Source: Hyaloscypha bicolor E (taxonomy: Eukaryota; Ascomycota; Leotiomycetes; Helotiales; Hyaloscyphaceae). Taken from it: DNA of 64,000 nt. Position numbers and translations under genes: made by a program. Location of the stretch: contig NW_020194685.1 in assembly GCF_002865645.1 (NCBI RefSeq), positions 1,502,807-1,566,806 on the forward strand. Reading direction: 5' to 3'. This document shows positions 12,301 through 23,285 of the stretch, piece by piece. The first letter of the stretch is position 1. Each line of letters starts with the position of its first letter. The notes beneath the pieces are model-generated. The model made no database searches, was not told the DNA's origin, and saw only the letters and a program-made list of their open reading frames with translations.

Positions 12301-12671
12301 TTAAATTCCGACCTCCTGGATCCTAACAGACTTGACCCGTGTGGAGAGGTCACTTTCAGAATTCCACTCGGATTGATTGACGAAGCTGCATGTGCATGAT
12401 TTTTTTAGCTTGGAACAAATTGGAGGCTCGCAGACCCAGAAGTCACAGCCGGCGCTCAGAAACCAGGCATATACTTTGTCATTACAGATATGTAAGGTGC
12501 GTTTCTAGAACGAACGAGCTTCAAAACAGCAAGCACTGTCCATGCAAAACATAAAGCCGAACATCGAGACTAGCAGTAAATACAATTTTGTACATATCGT
12601 AACGTTCATGACTCGTTCTCTCATCGTTCCAACCCAAGTGGAACTGTCCACTCTCATACACATCGAGAATC

Positions 12672-13459
12672 CTAAAAATATGATGGCTGGCCTCTCACCA
12701 CTCTAGAATTCACAGCCTTCGGTTCCAACTTCCTCAGCGAGTATCTGTTACTTCCTTTCCTCTGATTCTCGCGGTCTTGTCTTAACCTTGCCTCAAGACG
12801 ATTCATCGCACGATTATTGAACCACTTTTTCCAGATTTTACGTCCAAATGCTCCACCTCTTGAAGTGTGTGTCCAATAGTGACCTTCATATCTGCGTTGT
12901 TTTGGGCGGCCATGGTAGCCTTCACTTGTCAGCAAGCGCTTGAACAAATCAACCCTGAACTTACAGCGTCCATTATGTTGCTTCTTCCTCTTGGTAAACA
13001 TCTCACACTCGCCACAATAATGAAGACTGCTTGGCATCCAGGATTTGATTCTCCGATGCAGCCTCATATGTCTGGTGTAGCATTCGCAGTGATTTGATGA
13101 CCATCTCGTCCTACATTTCCTCTTCATCTCTGGAGTTGAACGCCCGAGTTCTGCATTGCGTTTGCAGACTGCTTCATAGGAGGCTTTGTGGCACTCATAT
13201 CTGTGAGGATATCGTGGAACAGAGTTGTCCTTGCCACAAAGTGGTCGAATGTCGGTATTTTCGAGGAAGACAACTTCTTTTGATGGTGAGAGGTTATACA
13301 TAGCCTTGCTGGAAGGTGTGAGTAGGAGATCTCGGGGAAGCGATGTTTCAAAAGGCATTACCATGCGAGACGAAGACAAGTGAGATCATTCGGCGGACAC
13401 GACCCAAGGATCAATGACAGGATCTCAGGAGGGAAGGACGTAAATTGAGGGAAAGCCAT
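12672..13459 (-). CDS. F-box protein with Cys/His-rich C-terminal part
   Basis: Exon 1 (13459-13362) encodes MAFPQFTSFPPEILSLILG then CPPNDLTCLRLA. A 53-nt GT-AG intron interrupts the F-box, and exon 2 (13308-12672) continues CKAMYNLSP. Total 735 nt (244 aa). The F-box is at residues 7-40. F-box proteins bind Skp1 and present substrates to SCF ubiquitin ligases. The rest has many paired Cys/His residues (CHKASYEAVC, CECYTRHMRLH, HYCGECEMF), which could bind zinc, and ends in a highly basic tail. The first ATG fits the F-box start exactly. The substrate is unknown. The frame looks intact. Confidence 0.72.
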
Positions 13460-14312
13460 GATGGGTTAAGATTCTCTGTTAGAAATATATGTGAAGAATT
13501 AGGGATGATGTTCAAGTGTTCAATGTTTTCTTCGGTTGAGGACTGAGATTCAAAGTCAACTTTTGAGGAAATTGAGAGGATTTATGTAGAATTTCAAGTC
13601 GCGTTATTGAAAAAACACGGGAATTCAAAATAGCAAAGCTGAACACGCCTTTGACACGCTATCACGAGATTGTTGCTAGGCAGCAACCAAGCCCTGCTAA
13701 AAAGGGGGGCAAATGCAAGCACATCGAGGTCATGTGCCAGGCAACAGTCACATGATTGCTATTTATAGCATTCGGCACGTGCACTCAGGGGCTAGATTTG
13801 GATAAGCGAGAAACGGCAACCGCGAATTACCATTTCACTCTCTCCTTCTCATCCACACATCTTCACACTAGATCTTGTGGGAATCTCTCCGAATCTGATT
13901 CGATTAAGTTCTGGCGAAGTCGGACCTGAGCACCCAGTCCAAATTCAACTGGGCCCAATTGTTTGGGCTTCCTTATCAACTGCTCTAGTTGACGTGCGGT
14001 GGCTTTTTAGGATTTGTGTGCTGCTGCTGACATCGACAAGCGCGAGGGTTGAATGTTTCACAGAGCCGAATTCAAGCTGTGGCCAAAGCCCACGGCGGGT
14101 TTATGACCTCTTCACTCGTCAATGTGCTGACTGGTAGAAACCGAATAGCAATGGGTTGCCGACCTCGGCCCCGTCGAAATGCCCTCGAAATGCGTCTCGA
14201 AGCTTTTACTAGTTCCCAGCTGCAAATATATAGTGAAGACATAGCTGGCGCTCATTCTAGGCTGCAAATGATTTGATTTGCGATTTTCGAAGGGATTGCC
14301 TCCCTTCTCGAG
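13460..14312. other. Intergenic, upstream region of the F-box gene
   Basis: No coding signal. It includes AT-rich promoter-like sequence just upstream of 13459 and unremarkable sequence up to the transposon target duplication (TTCTCGAG, 14305-14312). Confidence 0.4.
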
Positions 14313-14878
14313 CAGTGTGTCAAATGAGTAGAGTAGAGTAGAGTAGTGGGTCCTACTCATACTCTACTCAACCAATTATAGCGCTACTCATACTCTACTC
14401 ATACTCTACTCAAGCTACTCATGAGTAGTATGAGTAGTGTGAGTAGGTACCCACGTGACAGATAGACGTAACAGACTAGCCTAATTAGGTAAGCCCCCCG
14501 TCTAGTACCGCTCTAGCGCCATGTCTCTGCCTAATTAGGCAGTGGCATTACTTAGTAAGCAAGATAGGGGAAATCAAGATTCTAAAGAGTATAACTAGTT
14601 TATTATTATAGAAAATTAGTATTTAGCTAGTCTTATATAAGCTCTAACTTACCTTTACTAGGGCTACTTAATAAATACCTATATTATTTAATTATTATTA
14701 AATAAATCTTAATTTATTATTGTCACGTGACGGCTACTCATAACTACTCATACTACTCATGAGTATATACTCTACTCTACTCAAATTTTTAGGACATCAC
14801 GCTACTCATATTCTACTCACGCTACTCATGAATATTCATGAGTAGTATGAGTAGCATGAGTAGTTCTTTGACACACTG
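14313..14878. mobile_element. Non-autonomous hAT element (MITE), copy 1
   Basis: The 566-bp element begins CAGTGTGTCAAA and ends with the exact reverse complement, TTTGACACACTG. It is flanked by a perfect 8-bp direct duplication, TTCTCGAG, at 14305-14312 and 14879-14886. An 8-bp duplication and a CAG-type terminal repeat are characteristic of hAT transposons. Both subterminal regions are packed with CTACTCAT/ATGAGTAG motifs (about a dozen on the left side alone), probably transposase binding sites. The core has CACGTGAC boxes and GCCTAATTAG motifs shared with the second copy at 24671-25127. No transposase ORF is present, so it would need a helper. The intact duplications suggest fairly recent insertion. 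Confidence 0.88.
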
Positions 14879-14886
14879 TTCTCGAG

Positions 14887-15418
14887 TCTTTTGAAGCGGC
14901 AGAGTTCTTCGGATACCGGCCCAGGGTATTGGCACCAGGGTCATATGGGATACTGATATGAAAATATTGCATCGTTTAGCCCTCGAAAGTCCTAACCGAA
15001 AGGTCATGCCCAAACCAGGTGGCCGTCACGGGCGAGAATGCCTTCAATTCTCAGTGTTCTCCTCTCAAAACATCCCAGCAAAATTTAGCAAGCTTGCGCA
15101 GCCCACATCGGCAATCAGAATCGAAATCCATAATTTCCATGCTTATTTTGATACAATTAAATCTTTTGCTAAAGGTAATTTCATGTCGACGCCGCCAAGT
15201 GAATTTGCATTCTTTATTTTAGCGAGCTGCGGAACTGCTTAAATCTATACCTTCGCGTTTAACTCCGCTCCTTCCTCTTCAATCTTCTTCGAGTTCCTCC
15301 CTTCCACCCACTCCGGAAGCAAAACCACAACTTTACTCACTGAGTTGATCACAAAAGCAGACGTGCAGGAGAGGTTCGGCGTGATTCGCGTAAGCCGACA
15401 TAAATCAGTGGTGTCGAA
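14887..15418. other. Intergenic, possible 5' remnant of the BTB pseudogene
   Basis: No clear gene. Sequence after about 15240 may belong to the 5' part of the decayed BTB gene that follows. Confidence 0.35.
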
Positions 15419-16165
15419 GTGTTCTTCGAGGCTGACTTTTCTAGAACCATCGCAAGCCGCTCCCAGCCCTCCCGATCTATGAGGCCTTTACATCCGCTCC
15501 GGAACGCTGTCAACACACAGCTCCTCCAGATACGCCGTTTATCATGGCAACAATCCCACCGGTTCAGTATACCGTCACACTTATGCCCCTTAGCGAGTAG
15601 GCTTTCGACGTTGATGCTCCATGCAATGCAGATACTGATGAAAACAGCCAGCTCGGGGTCGACATTTTTAACGGCTAAAGCTGGCTCTGGCGAGAATGAG
15701 GAGACATTCTCTCTCTACAAGAAATTGATCTGTCAAAAGGTCACCTTTTTCGACAAAGTATTCAACAGTCAATTCACTGAGGGAACATCTCAACAAGCTA
15801 CCTTGCCCGAAGTCGGCCCAAAGGCTTTCCATCTCTCCCGCGCGTAGCTCTACAAGGATGCCACTGAGATCTTAAAGACCGATAGTGTGATGAGCCGTAT
15901 ATTAAGCTCTTTGTCTTCGCCGAAAAGTATGGTATTACAAAGCTGGCAGACAAAACCGCGATTGGCTTGGTTGACGTGATGAAGGCAAAAAACTAACATA
16001 CGTCCCACCATCGACTATAACGGCAAAAGTCTACAGTCTCACCCACGCGGCCTCGAAGCTTCGAATCCCCATCTCTCGCTGCGCAGCTTACATCATTTTC
16101 AATCGGGAGGAGGAAGCCACCAAGCTAAATTGGAGCAAGGCCAAAGTTGCAAGCAGCAATCTCGG
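15419..16165 (+). pseudogene. Decayed BTB/POZ-domain gene
   Basis: BTB-type segments appear in order but in shifted frames. ICQKVTFFDKVFNSQFTEG and LPEVGPKAFHL lie at 15730-15845, then KLFVFAEKYGITKLADKTA-like sequence at about 15900-15960, then VYSLTHAASKLRIPISRCAA followed by NREEEATKLNW at about 16030-16130. A stop and frameshifts separate them. The intact BTB gene 460 bp downstream on the same strand suggests an old family expansion. BTB domains mediate dimerisation and often recruit cullin-3. This copy cannot encode a full protein. Confidence 0.7.
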
Positions 16166-16627
16166 AAAATCCTGAACTCGGAAGCGACAGCTTGGAGGTA
16201 TTTAGGTATCAAAACGGCAGCATACGGTCTCTCTTCACCATTGTAAATAGCATGCCATAAAGAAAACAGTATGCCACTTCTCAACTTCCTCATCCATGTT
16301 ACTACGAGCGTCTACTCTCCCTTCAATGATCGATAGCAGCTTGAAACACTTGCAACTCATGAAATATCACACGACTTCTGTTGAATAACGTCAACTGCCG
16401 ATTTTAAAGTTGCAAAGGTGTTGATTCTATCTTACGGCACCCAGTATTCACCTTTCAACATGTTTATTACGCTTCTTAAACATCAGATATTCACTCCAAG
16501 ATGACTGATATCGGACGTCTTTCGGATCCCAGCCATCCTATTTTCCCACCACACAAGACGTTTATTTCAAATCAATGTCCAAAATCCATCAAACCTTCCA
16601 ACAAATCAATCAACGGCCAACAGAACC

Positions 16628-18054
16628 ATGATGGCGCAAATCCGAGAAGTCTCTGCTGAAGTAGCGATGGCGCGTCTCCTCATGCACCAGCCAGCATCTG
16701 ACGAGTGAGCCCCCTTCACACTTCAACACACCACGTTAACAATTTCAAAGCCAAAAAGGTCAGCCCGAAGTCGAGAAAATCACTATCAAGGTCGGCACTG
16801 GCAAGGATGCCCGCCATTTCGAAGTCCATAAAGACCGTCTCTGTGCCCGGAGCGAGATCTTCAGAGATTACCTCGCAAGTAAACCGTCCGTCACAGAGAT
16901 TGATCGCCCCGACGAGGACCCTTATGTATTCTCCCTCGTCATTCAGTATGTATATTCTCGACTGCTTCCGCCTTCCTTGAATGATCTGCAAGCTGTGGGA
17001 TATTCAAGAATTCCCCCTTTCCAATGTCACTCGAAGTTGTGGGACCGTCAGAGGTCCTTTTCTTCAGATATACGGGAACTTGGAGTACACCCAAAATCTC
17101 TCCTTTCTAGTTACATTGGGAACTGGGAGTGCAATCGCTGACTGGAGATGATGCAGGTACCTCTACAGAGGTACTCTCCCCGACGTCATCCCCCTTCCTC
17201 CATTCATCATCACCGTTGAGCAAAAGACCCAACTCCTCAACTACCTTGGCAGGGTCCGCAAGTCCGAATACGGAAAGCCATTCCAACGACCTGCCCGTGA
17301 GTTGTGGCCCGAGATCGCAGAAGCCTACGCCGAAAAGGTCGGCCAGCCGATTGACCTCCTTACTATCGAAATGAACGTCTGGGGAGACTGGTACAACAAC
17401 CTGGACGAACTGAAGCCCCATTTCGACCGCTTGTACAATAACTCAGTCACCTTCAACGGTCTCAACCATCCGATCAGCAATTGCGCTCATAACCTCCGCC
17501 GCCGCATGTTCTCTTTCATCGACACTCTCGAGGAGCAGGCAGAGCGTGACACCAACGGCTCAACTTTCACCAGATCAATGAAGAAATCTACTGGTCCTAG
17601 CGAAAAGGAAGAGGAAGAGGACGCCAGAAGCAGAGAAGGCCGCCACAACCTGCAAAGGTTAATCTGTGTCTCCGAGCGCTACCGTCTCGACTCGCTCACA
17701 GCAATCTGCATGGACGCTCTCACCCAACTCTACAAGACCCACCACCTCTCCCCCTCCGCCCCATCCATCTTGTACATCTACTCGCAGACCAGCGTTGGCT
17801 CCAAGCTCCGCCTGTATGTTTCTCGATCCCTCGCACATGCAATTATGAACAAGTCGCCAAATGATGGTGGAATTGGAGGTGTTGAGACGGACTGGATTTG
17901 GGATGTTATGAAGGAGAATAATGAGCTTGGTATGGACGTGTTGGCTGAGTTGAGAGGAAAGAATGGGATGAAGGTTGCGGAGGCGGAGGATGCTGACCCC
18001 TGCGAGTATCATTGGCATGGAGAGGGGGATATTTGCACTGCTAAGTTGTATTGA
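16628..18054 (+). CDS. BTB/POZ-domain protein
   Basis: Three exons join in frame: 16628-16704, 16751-16945 and 17157-18054, with GT-AG introns of 46 and 211 nt, giving 389 aa. A second ATG directly follows the first. The BTB domain is at about residues 32-100 (ITIKVGTGKDARHFEVHKDR, then LCARSEIFRDYLA, then DPYVFSLVIQYLYRGTLP), split by the second intron. The C-terminal part contains ERYRLDSLTAICMDALTQLY, like the BACK-type region of fungal BTB proteins. Such proteins usually act as adaptors; many fungal members are uncharacterised. The frame is intact and codon use is ordinary. A decayed relative lies just upstream at 15419-16165 and another at 34829-35760. Confidence 0.82.
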
Positions 18055-19115
18055 GTCTGGGGGGAAGCTGGAGGAAATGGGAAAGGAATGGAGTTTGAGA
18101 TGGTGCGGATACCCTCGAGGAATTTCAATTGCAAACAAATGAATTTTATTTCTGAATTCGGGTCCACTTGACGTGATTTCGCCTTTGCCTGAAACTATCT
18201 ATTTACCTTAATCTAATACGATGTTAGTTACATTCAAATGTGTGTTCTTTGCATTCAATTTGTAAATACCACGCCCGCCCCCCCTTTTTTTTTGGCTAGA
18301 ATATGCTATTTCAACGCATAAGGGTCAAGACAAAATATCTTCAGTTCCTGAATGTTCATGAGAGCTTGGAACATTCTAAAGGATCAGATGCGTGAGAGTA
18401 CAAGGGGAGCTTAGGACTTTTCCCACGGCAAGAGCTTGATTGAAAACGATATGGGACGGATGGAGTGCACTTCAACAGATGAAAAATAGTACTGACGCTA
18501 AACCTCTTCTGTTCGTGGCTTTTCTCAGGAACTCTATCCACGGATAGCGGGTCCAAGTTTCTCCTTTTACCGCTCGCTGTTAATCGAGACAAGCTAAGTC
18601 CTGAATGTTTGCGCGTCCCGTGACTACGGATAGTTTCGGGCATTGGCAGAAGGACAAAGCTAAAAGCTCACAATCGGGGCCATGATTTTGAGATAATATC
18701 CCTTTTCCATTTCATAACAAAGCAAAACAAGAAAACCCAAAGGAGAGCGAATCTCGAGCTATCATAATAAATACAGATCGATTCCGAAGAAAACAGACCA
18801 CAGGAAGAAGGGAAGAAAGGCAAGTAAAAAAGCGCTCAGCCAATTTTGTGATTTCTGGACCACTCTTTTTTCCATCCTCATCCTGCAAGCAAACTCCTCG
18901 AATCCACCCGTGCTTGCCACGAATATTCTGGCATAAACAACCAGCCTCGCAGAAGCTAGATCACTACACCCTCTCATTGCTCCCCCTCACTCTTCGGCAT
19001 ATTCCGCAGTATTAAGGATCTGTGATTAAAGAGACAAGAATTGAAAGTAAAGTGCCTGTTGGTCGTGTCGATACCGGAATGACGGAGGTATGTCCGATGT
19101 GGTGGTGTAGTCGGC
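18055..19115. other. Intergenic between two convergent genes
   Basis: 3' flanks of the BTB gene and of the septin gene. It includes a C8T9 tract near 18281. No convincing ORF; a 95-aa minus-strand frame at 18356-18643 shows no family resemblance. Confidence 0.45.
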
Positions 19116-21144
19116 TTAACGGAGCGAGAATCCCTTCCTCTTTCCCTTTTCTTCCAATGGTCTTCCACTCTCGACTCGTGACTTCTTTTCTTCCAGCTCC
19201 ATTCGTTGGCGTTCGAGTTGTTCCTTCATCTCGCGATGACGCGCGTACAACTCTTCTTCGCTCTGCTTCAACTTGCTCTCCTTTTCGGCAACCTTCTGCT
19301 GGAAGACCATCTTCATCTCGGCCTCCATCTTGGCGAGCTTTTGCTCGTGCAACGTGCGCTCTTCCTCTTGCTTGACAGCTGGGTTGACCTCCTTGAATAC
19401 ACTTGGATCTTGAGCGACACCAAGAGCGGTGAGCTTCTCGGATCTGTAGTTCTCGTACAGAGCGTTGTTGGTGTGCTCCTTGAGTTCCTCCATGTGTGTT
19501 CGGATCAACATCTGGCGCAACTTGACGAAATCACAATGCTCTTCGTTGTCGACTTCGATGATACCCCATGGGTATTTGCGTCCACGGACCTTACGGCCAT
19601 CCGCGCTCGTGATCTCAGAGTTGGCACCAACGACGGCGAATGGAACCTTTGACATGATCTCGTTGTTCTCGGCAATCGTCTCGTCATCGTCAAGTTCGTA
19701 TCGAGGACCCTCGAATATTTGGATATCGTGGTGCTTAATATCAGCGAGGATCTGGAAAAGTTAGCCTCAATTAAGGAATTGAATTCATCAAATGTACTCT
19801 GGCCTTGAAGGCAATGATCTCCTCATCAGTCATGGTATCAGCCTTGGCAATAACCGGAATCAAGTTGACCTTGGTATGCAGTCTGCGCATGACCTCGATG
19901 TCCAACGGCTTCAAAGCATGACCCGTTGGTTGAATGAAGTACACGCAAGCATGGACCCTGTTGTCAACAATGTTCATACGATTGACCTTGTTCTCCGCAT
20001 CCAAGTAAGCATCGAAGCGTTGCTCAATGTTGTCCACAATTGGTCGCCACGACTCATCATTGTTAACGAAATCACCAAAACCCGGGGTATCAACAACAGT
20101 CAAACGTAAACGAACGCCGTTCTCCTCAATGTCCGCGCTAATAGATTGAATGGAAACCGTTTTTGGGATGATGTCGAGACTAGGTCCTTTGCGCTCCCGC
20201 GGTGGGTAGAGCGAGGTGTTGAAAAGGGTGTTGACCAGCGTGGACTTTCCGAGGCCAGATTCACCTTTGGTTTGTCAGATATGGATGAATCACACGTGGA
20301 AGACCCAACATACCAACTACCATAACGTTGAAGTTGAATCCTTTTCGGACACTCTTGCGGTGCCACTGATTTGGCAGATTCGCAAATCCAACATAGCCGG
20401 TCAACTTTCTTCGGACAATGTTTCGCATATCGCTCGCCTGCTGTGCAGCAATCTTTGGATCAGTTGAGCTCACACTTTGTGGTATCTCCTGGGAAGATAC
20501 GGCTTTGCCATTTTGTTGCGGTGCTGGGGAGGCTCGAGTTGGTGCCACTGAGGGAACGCCATTTGTAGCTGTGTAGAAACATAAGATGTCAGCCCAATCA
20601 TTCGTGATATGCTTTCGTGCTGTCTGACTGAGCTTCTCGGTCACCCAGTCTTCCATGGATTCCTCTTTCTGGATAGCGATAGCCTGAAGGCTTGGAGTGT
20701 CGACATCGAGCATGCTGCGATAAATTGGCACTGCGGGATTCGACCATTGGTGACGATGCAAGCTTCCTGGATAGATCCGAGGGTCGCCAGTGCTCTCAAG
20801 CTCTTTGACTACCATGACTGGGCTCTTCGAGGAGCTCTCAGAACGAGTGGCCCGCGACTGCAGCAGAAGGCTAGAGAAGGCGGATGTCATCGTGGAAGAA
20901 ACCAGCCAAGAATTGTTGCCTTATTCAATCCGTTTGCAAGATGTGTGAAGAGGTTGGATATGGTGCTTGAAAGTATGCAAGCCCTCTGGGCACGGTATTG
21001 CACCGTTGTTCCACAGCGCTATGCCGATCGAGAGTGTTTTGGGTGTTTATGTTCGACCAAGTAGTTTTCGTGACGTCGAGGGTGCATTTGGCCATGGCTC
21101 CCGGGTTCCTGCTCCTTTGAAAAGAAATGTATTGCTTACCCATT
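19116..21144 (-). CDS. aspB: Septin, AspB/Cdc3 type
   Basis: A GTPase of the septin family that assembles into filaments at the cortex, septa and branch points. Exons are 21144-21141 (only ATGG), 20568-20314, 20264-19798 and 19751-19116, spliced to 1362 nt (453 aa). All introns are GT-AG (572, 49 and 46 nt). Landmarks: N-terminal basic segment before the GTPase ([17 protein letters not shown]), P-loop GESGLGKST, switch DTPGFGD, AKADT (G4), the septin-unique element, and a C-terminal coiled coil rich in E/K from about residue 350. Length and the [13 protein letters not shown] segment match AspB/Cdc3. The 4-nt first coding exon is inferred from the donor GTAAGC after ATGG. Alternatively translation could start at the ATG at 20890, whose frame runs open into exon 2 and would add about 100 residues. 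The rest is certain. Confidence 0.93.
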
Positions 21145-22361
21145 GTCTCGATTACGATGAAGAAGGATCGACCGTGTTTGCGGTGAAGGAAGGTGCGAGG
21201 AGAGAGTCTGCATCAACGAAGGTTCGAAATTAGCTTCCGTTTTAACTGACGCTTGTATTCCGCGGCAACGTTCAGATGAATACAGATAATTTCAAGACAA
21301 ATGGCTGTGCACCTGTGCCTCGTATTGATGGGATGGGGTGATGCGCAACGCAGGGAATACGATGGACACGTACCAATTGTGCTTGTCCAGCTGTCACTCG
21401 CGTCTTTGCGCAATCGCAGAGGTTTCTTGGTCTCGGTACGTCGCTCGTGAGACTCGATCTGCTGCCGGCGCGACGATGTCAGTGGTGGTGTTGATGTTGG
21501 GAGGATGTGACAAAGTTTTGTGAGGTCGGCCGTGGACTTCACGCGGCAAAAGGGGGTTTTGGGATATTGACAGGGATCGTGAAGCTGTCATTTAATTGTG
21601 GCGGATCATTTGCGCGGGCTGCAGAGAAGAGAACGCACCGTATCTTTGGCCGAAGGCACAATTGAGGGGCCAGAGGGCTACAGCTGTCGAGGCTCCTGGT
21701 AGGCAGAGGTCGTACGTGCTCGAGGACGAGGAGGAGGAGGTTGCACGAAATAAAATGCTGGCTCCTGTGGACTCGTGGAGAGGTCTGAAAGGGGGCAGAC
21801 GCTATCGCCCCGATTTGGCGTAGCACACCATTAGCGCAGCACGTGACGCGACTCCAGTGGACCAGAAATTCTCCATTCGCGAACGGCTTGGGCTCAGACA
21901 TTAGCCGGACTCACTGTGATTTGGCACGCAATATAAGGGGAAATCTGATCTTCATCCCAGGCCGACGAGAGAGAGTAGGGGAGAGCGCGGCTTCTGAGGC
22001 TGGCATCTGGAGACGGGCGTTACAGAGTCTACAGACCAAGGTGAGTGCCTTTTCAGCGGGCCCTGCCGAGGCGGCTATCTCTCGTTTGACAAGATCTCGC
22101 TGACACGAGGGGAGAGCGCAGGTCTCGTGACACGGCGTTGCGGCGTTCCGGCTCTCAAGCTGTGGTGTTTTCGCTCTACATGAGGGGTAGAGCACTCATC
22201 ACGTTTCTCAAGGACTTGTGCCTGATAAGCTGAGGTCGTTGCGATATCTGCATTCTGCACGCGTTGCGCTCACGGATCGGGGAATTTATCGCAAGTCGCT
22301 AGTTGTCTCAAATGCACAGTGCCGACCAGTTCCTGCGGGATCAACAATAGTCACTGTGCCA
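21145..22361. other. Divergent intergenic region between septin and a 2EXR pseudogene
   Basis: Holds the septin 5' untranslated and promoter region and the upstream region of the 2EXR copy. Open frames here lack domains. Nothing specific was recognised. Confidence 0.4.
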
Positions 22362-23285
22362 ATGGATTCCGAACAACTTTTTACAACCAAGGCAGAGCTC
22401 CCAGAGACATCGAGCACAGCGGTTGTCACAATGGATCCTGAATCGTCTGCTCCAGCCACGAAAGCTTCGCAAACCCGGGCCCGGATGACTTCTCGGACTC
22501 TGACATCTCAGAAGACTGCTCCAACTCGGACAGCCCATTCCCAAAATCGCCCCAAAAAAAAAGGTCTCTCAAAAACGTGGAAGCCTTATCTTGAGCAGTT
22601 CACCTTGTTCCCAAAACTACCAATTGAGATCCGCCAGGCTACCTGGAGGTTTACTCTCCAACCTCGGGCTGTCGAAATCGCCTACACCTATAATCACGGG
22701 TACTATTCTCACGTCGGGATCCCAGTAGCTCTGCGTGTCAACAGAGACTCCCGCAATGTAGTCAGCTTGCTCTACCCTCTCTGCTTCGGCAGCATCCTCC
22801 ACCAGCCAAGAATTGTGTTCAACTTCTCGATGGACACGCTATGCTTTGATGAGATGATCTGGACCGAGCTCCCTAAATTCCTTGTCAGTCTCGGGGATGT
22901 CGAGTTGAAACAGATTCAATCTATCGCGGTCGACCGTTTCATCGACGAGGCCCGCAAATGAGACGACATGGGCTATAACTTCTATGACAATATGGACTGC
23001 TTAAAGATGGCGGTTGCTGCGATGCCTGCCCTCCAAGAATTCTTTATTGTCGTCAAAATCGATGGTATGTGGCACGAACATGGTATCCCAGAGGGCGATG
23101 GAACTACTAAGCTTTTTGACGAGCTCCCCGATGACGTTCAGGATTACTGTTTCGAATTCCACTTGGATAATTTTGAGCGGCAGCGCAATTATATGGAGAA
23201 ACCCGCCTGTAAGGACCTGTTGAACGGCTTCGATGTTCCCAAGATAGGTTCCATCTGGGGTTGGCGACCAACCAAGGCAAAGTAG
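22362..23285 (+). pseudogene. 2EXR-domain gene, interrupted by an in-frame TGA
   Basis: The frame starts at the first ATG (MDSEQLFTTKAELPETSSTA). It has a disordered Thr/Ser-rich N-part, a basic stretch (RPKKKGLSKTWK), and then the 2EXR signature FTLFPKLPIEIRQATWRFTL with PRAVEIAY and the later block ALRVNRDSRNVV. After FIDEARK the frame meets TGA at 22959-22961 and continues in the same frame for another 108 codons of coherent sequence (MAVAAMPALQEFFIVVKIDG) to the stop at 23283-23285. No plausible intron removes the TGA. 2EXR proteins are an expanded, functionally unknown fungal family. Either this copy is freshly inactivated, or a truncated 199-aa protein is made. Confidence 0.7.

Noticed and set aside
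14320..14460. Repeated ACTCAT words resembling a CRISPR-like or satellite array
   Set aside because: They are subterminal repeats inside a hAT element with target duplications; no spacers of constant length.
22959..22961. Selenocysteine or programmed readthrough at the in-frame TGA
   Set aside because: Filamentous ascomycetes lack the selenocysteine system as far as known, and the context gives no specific readthrough signal; pseudogenisation is more likely.
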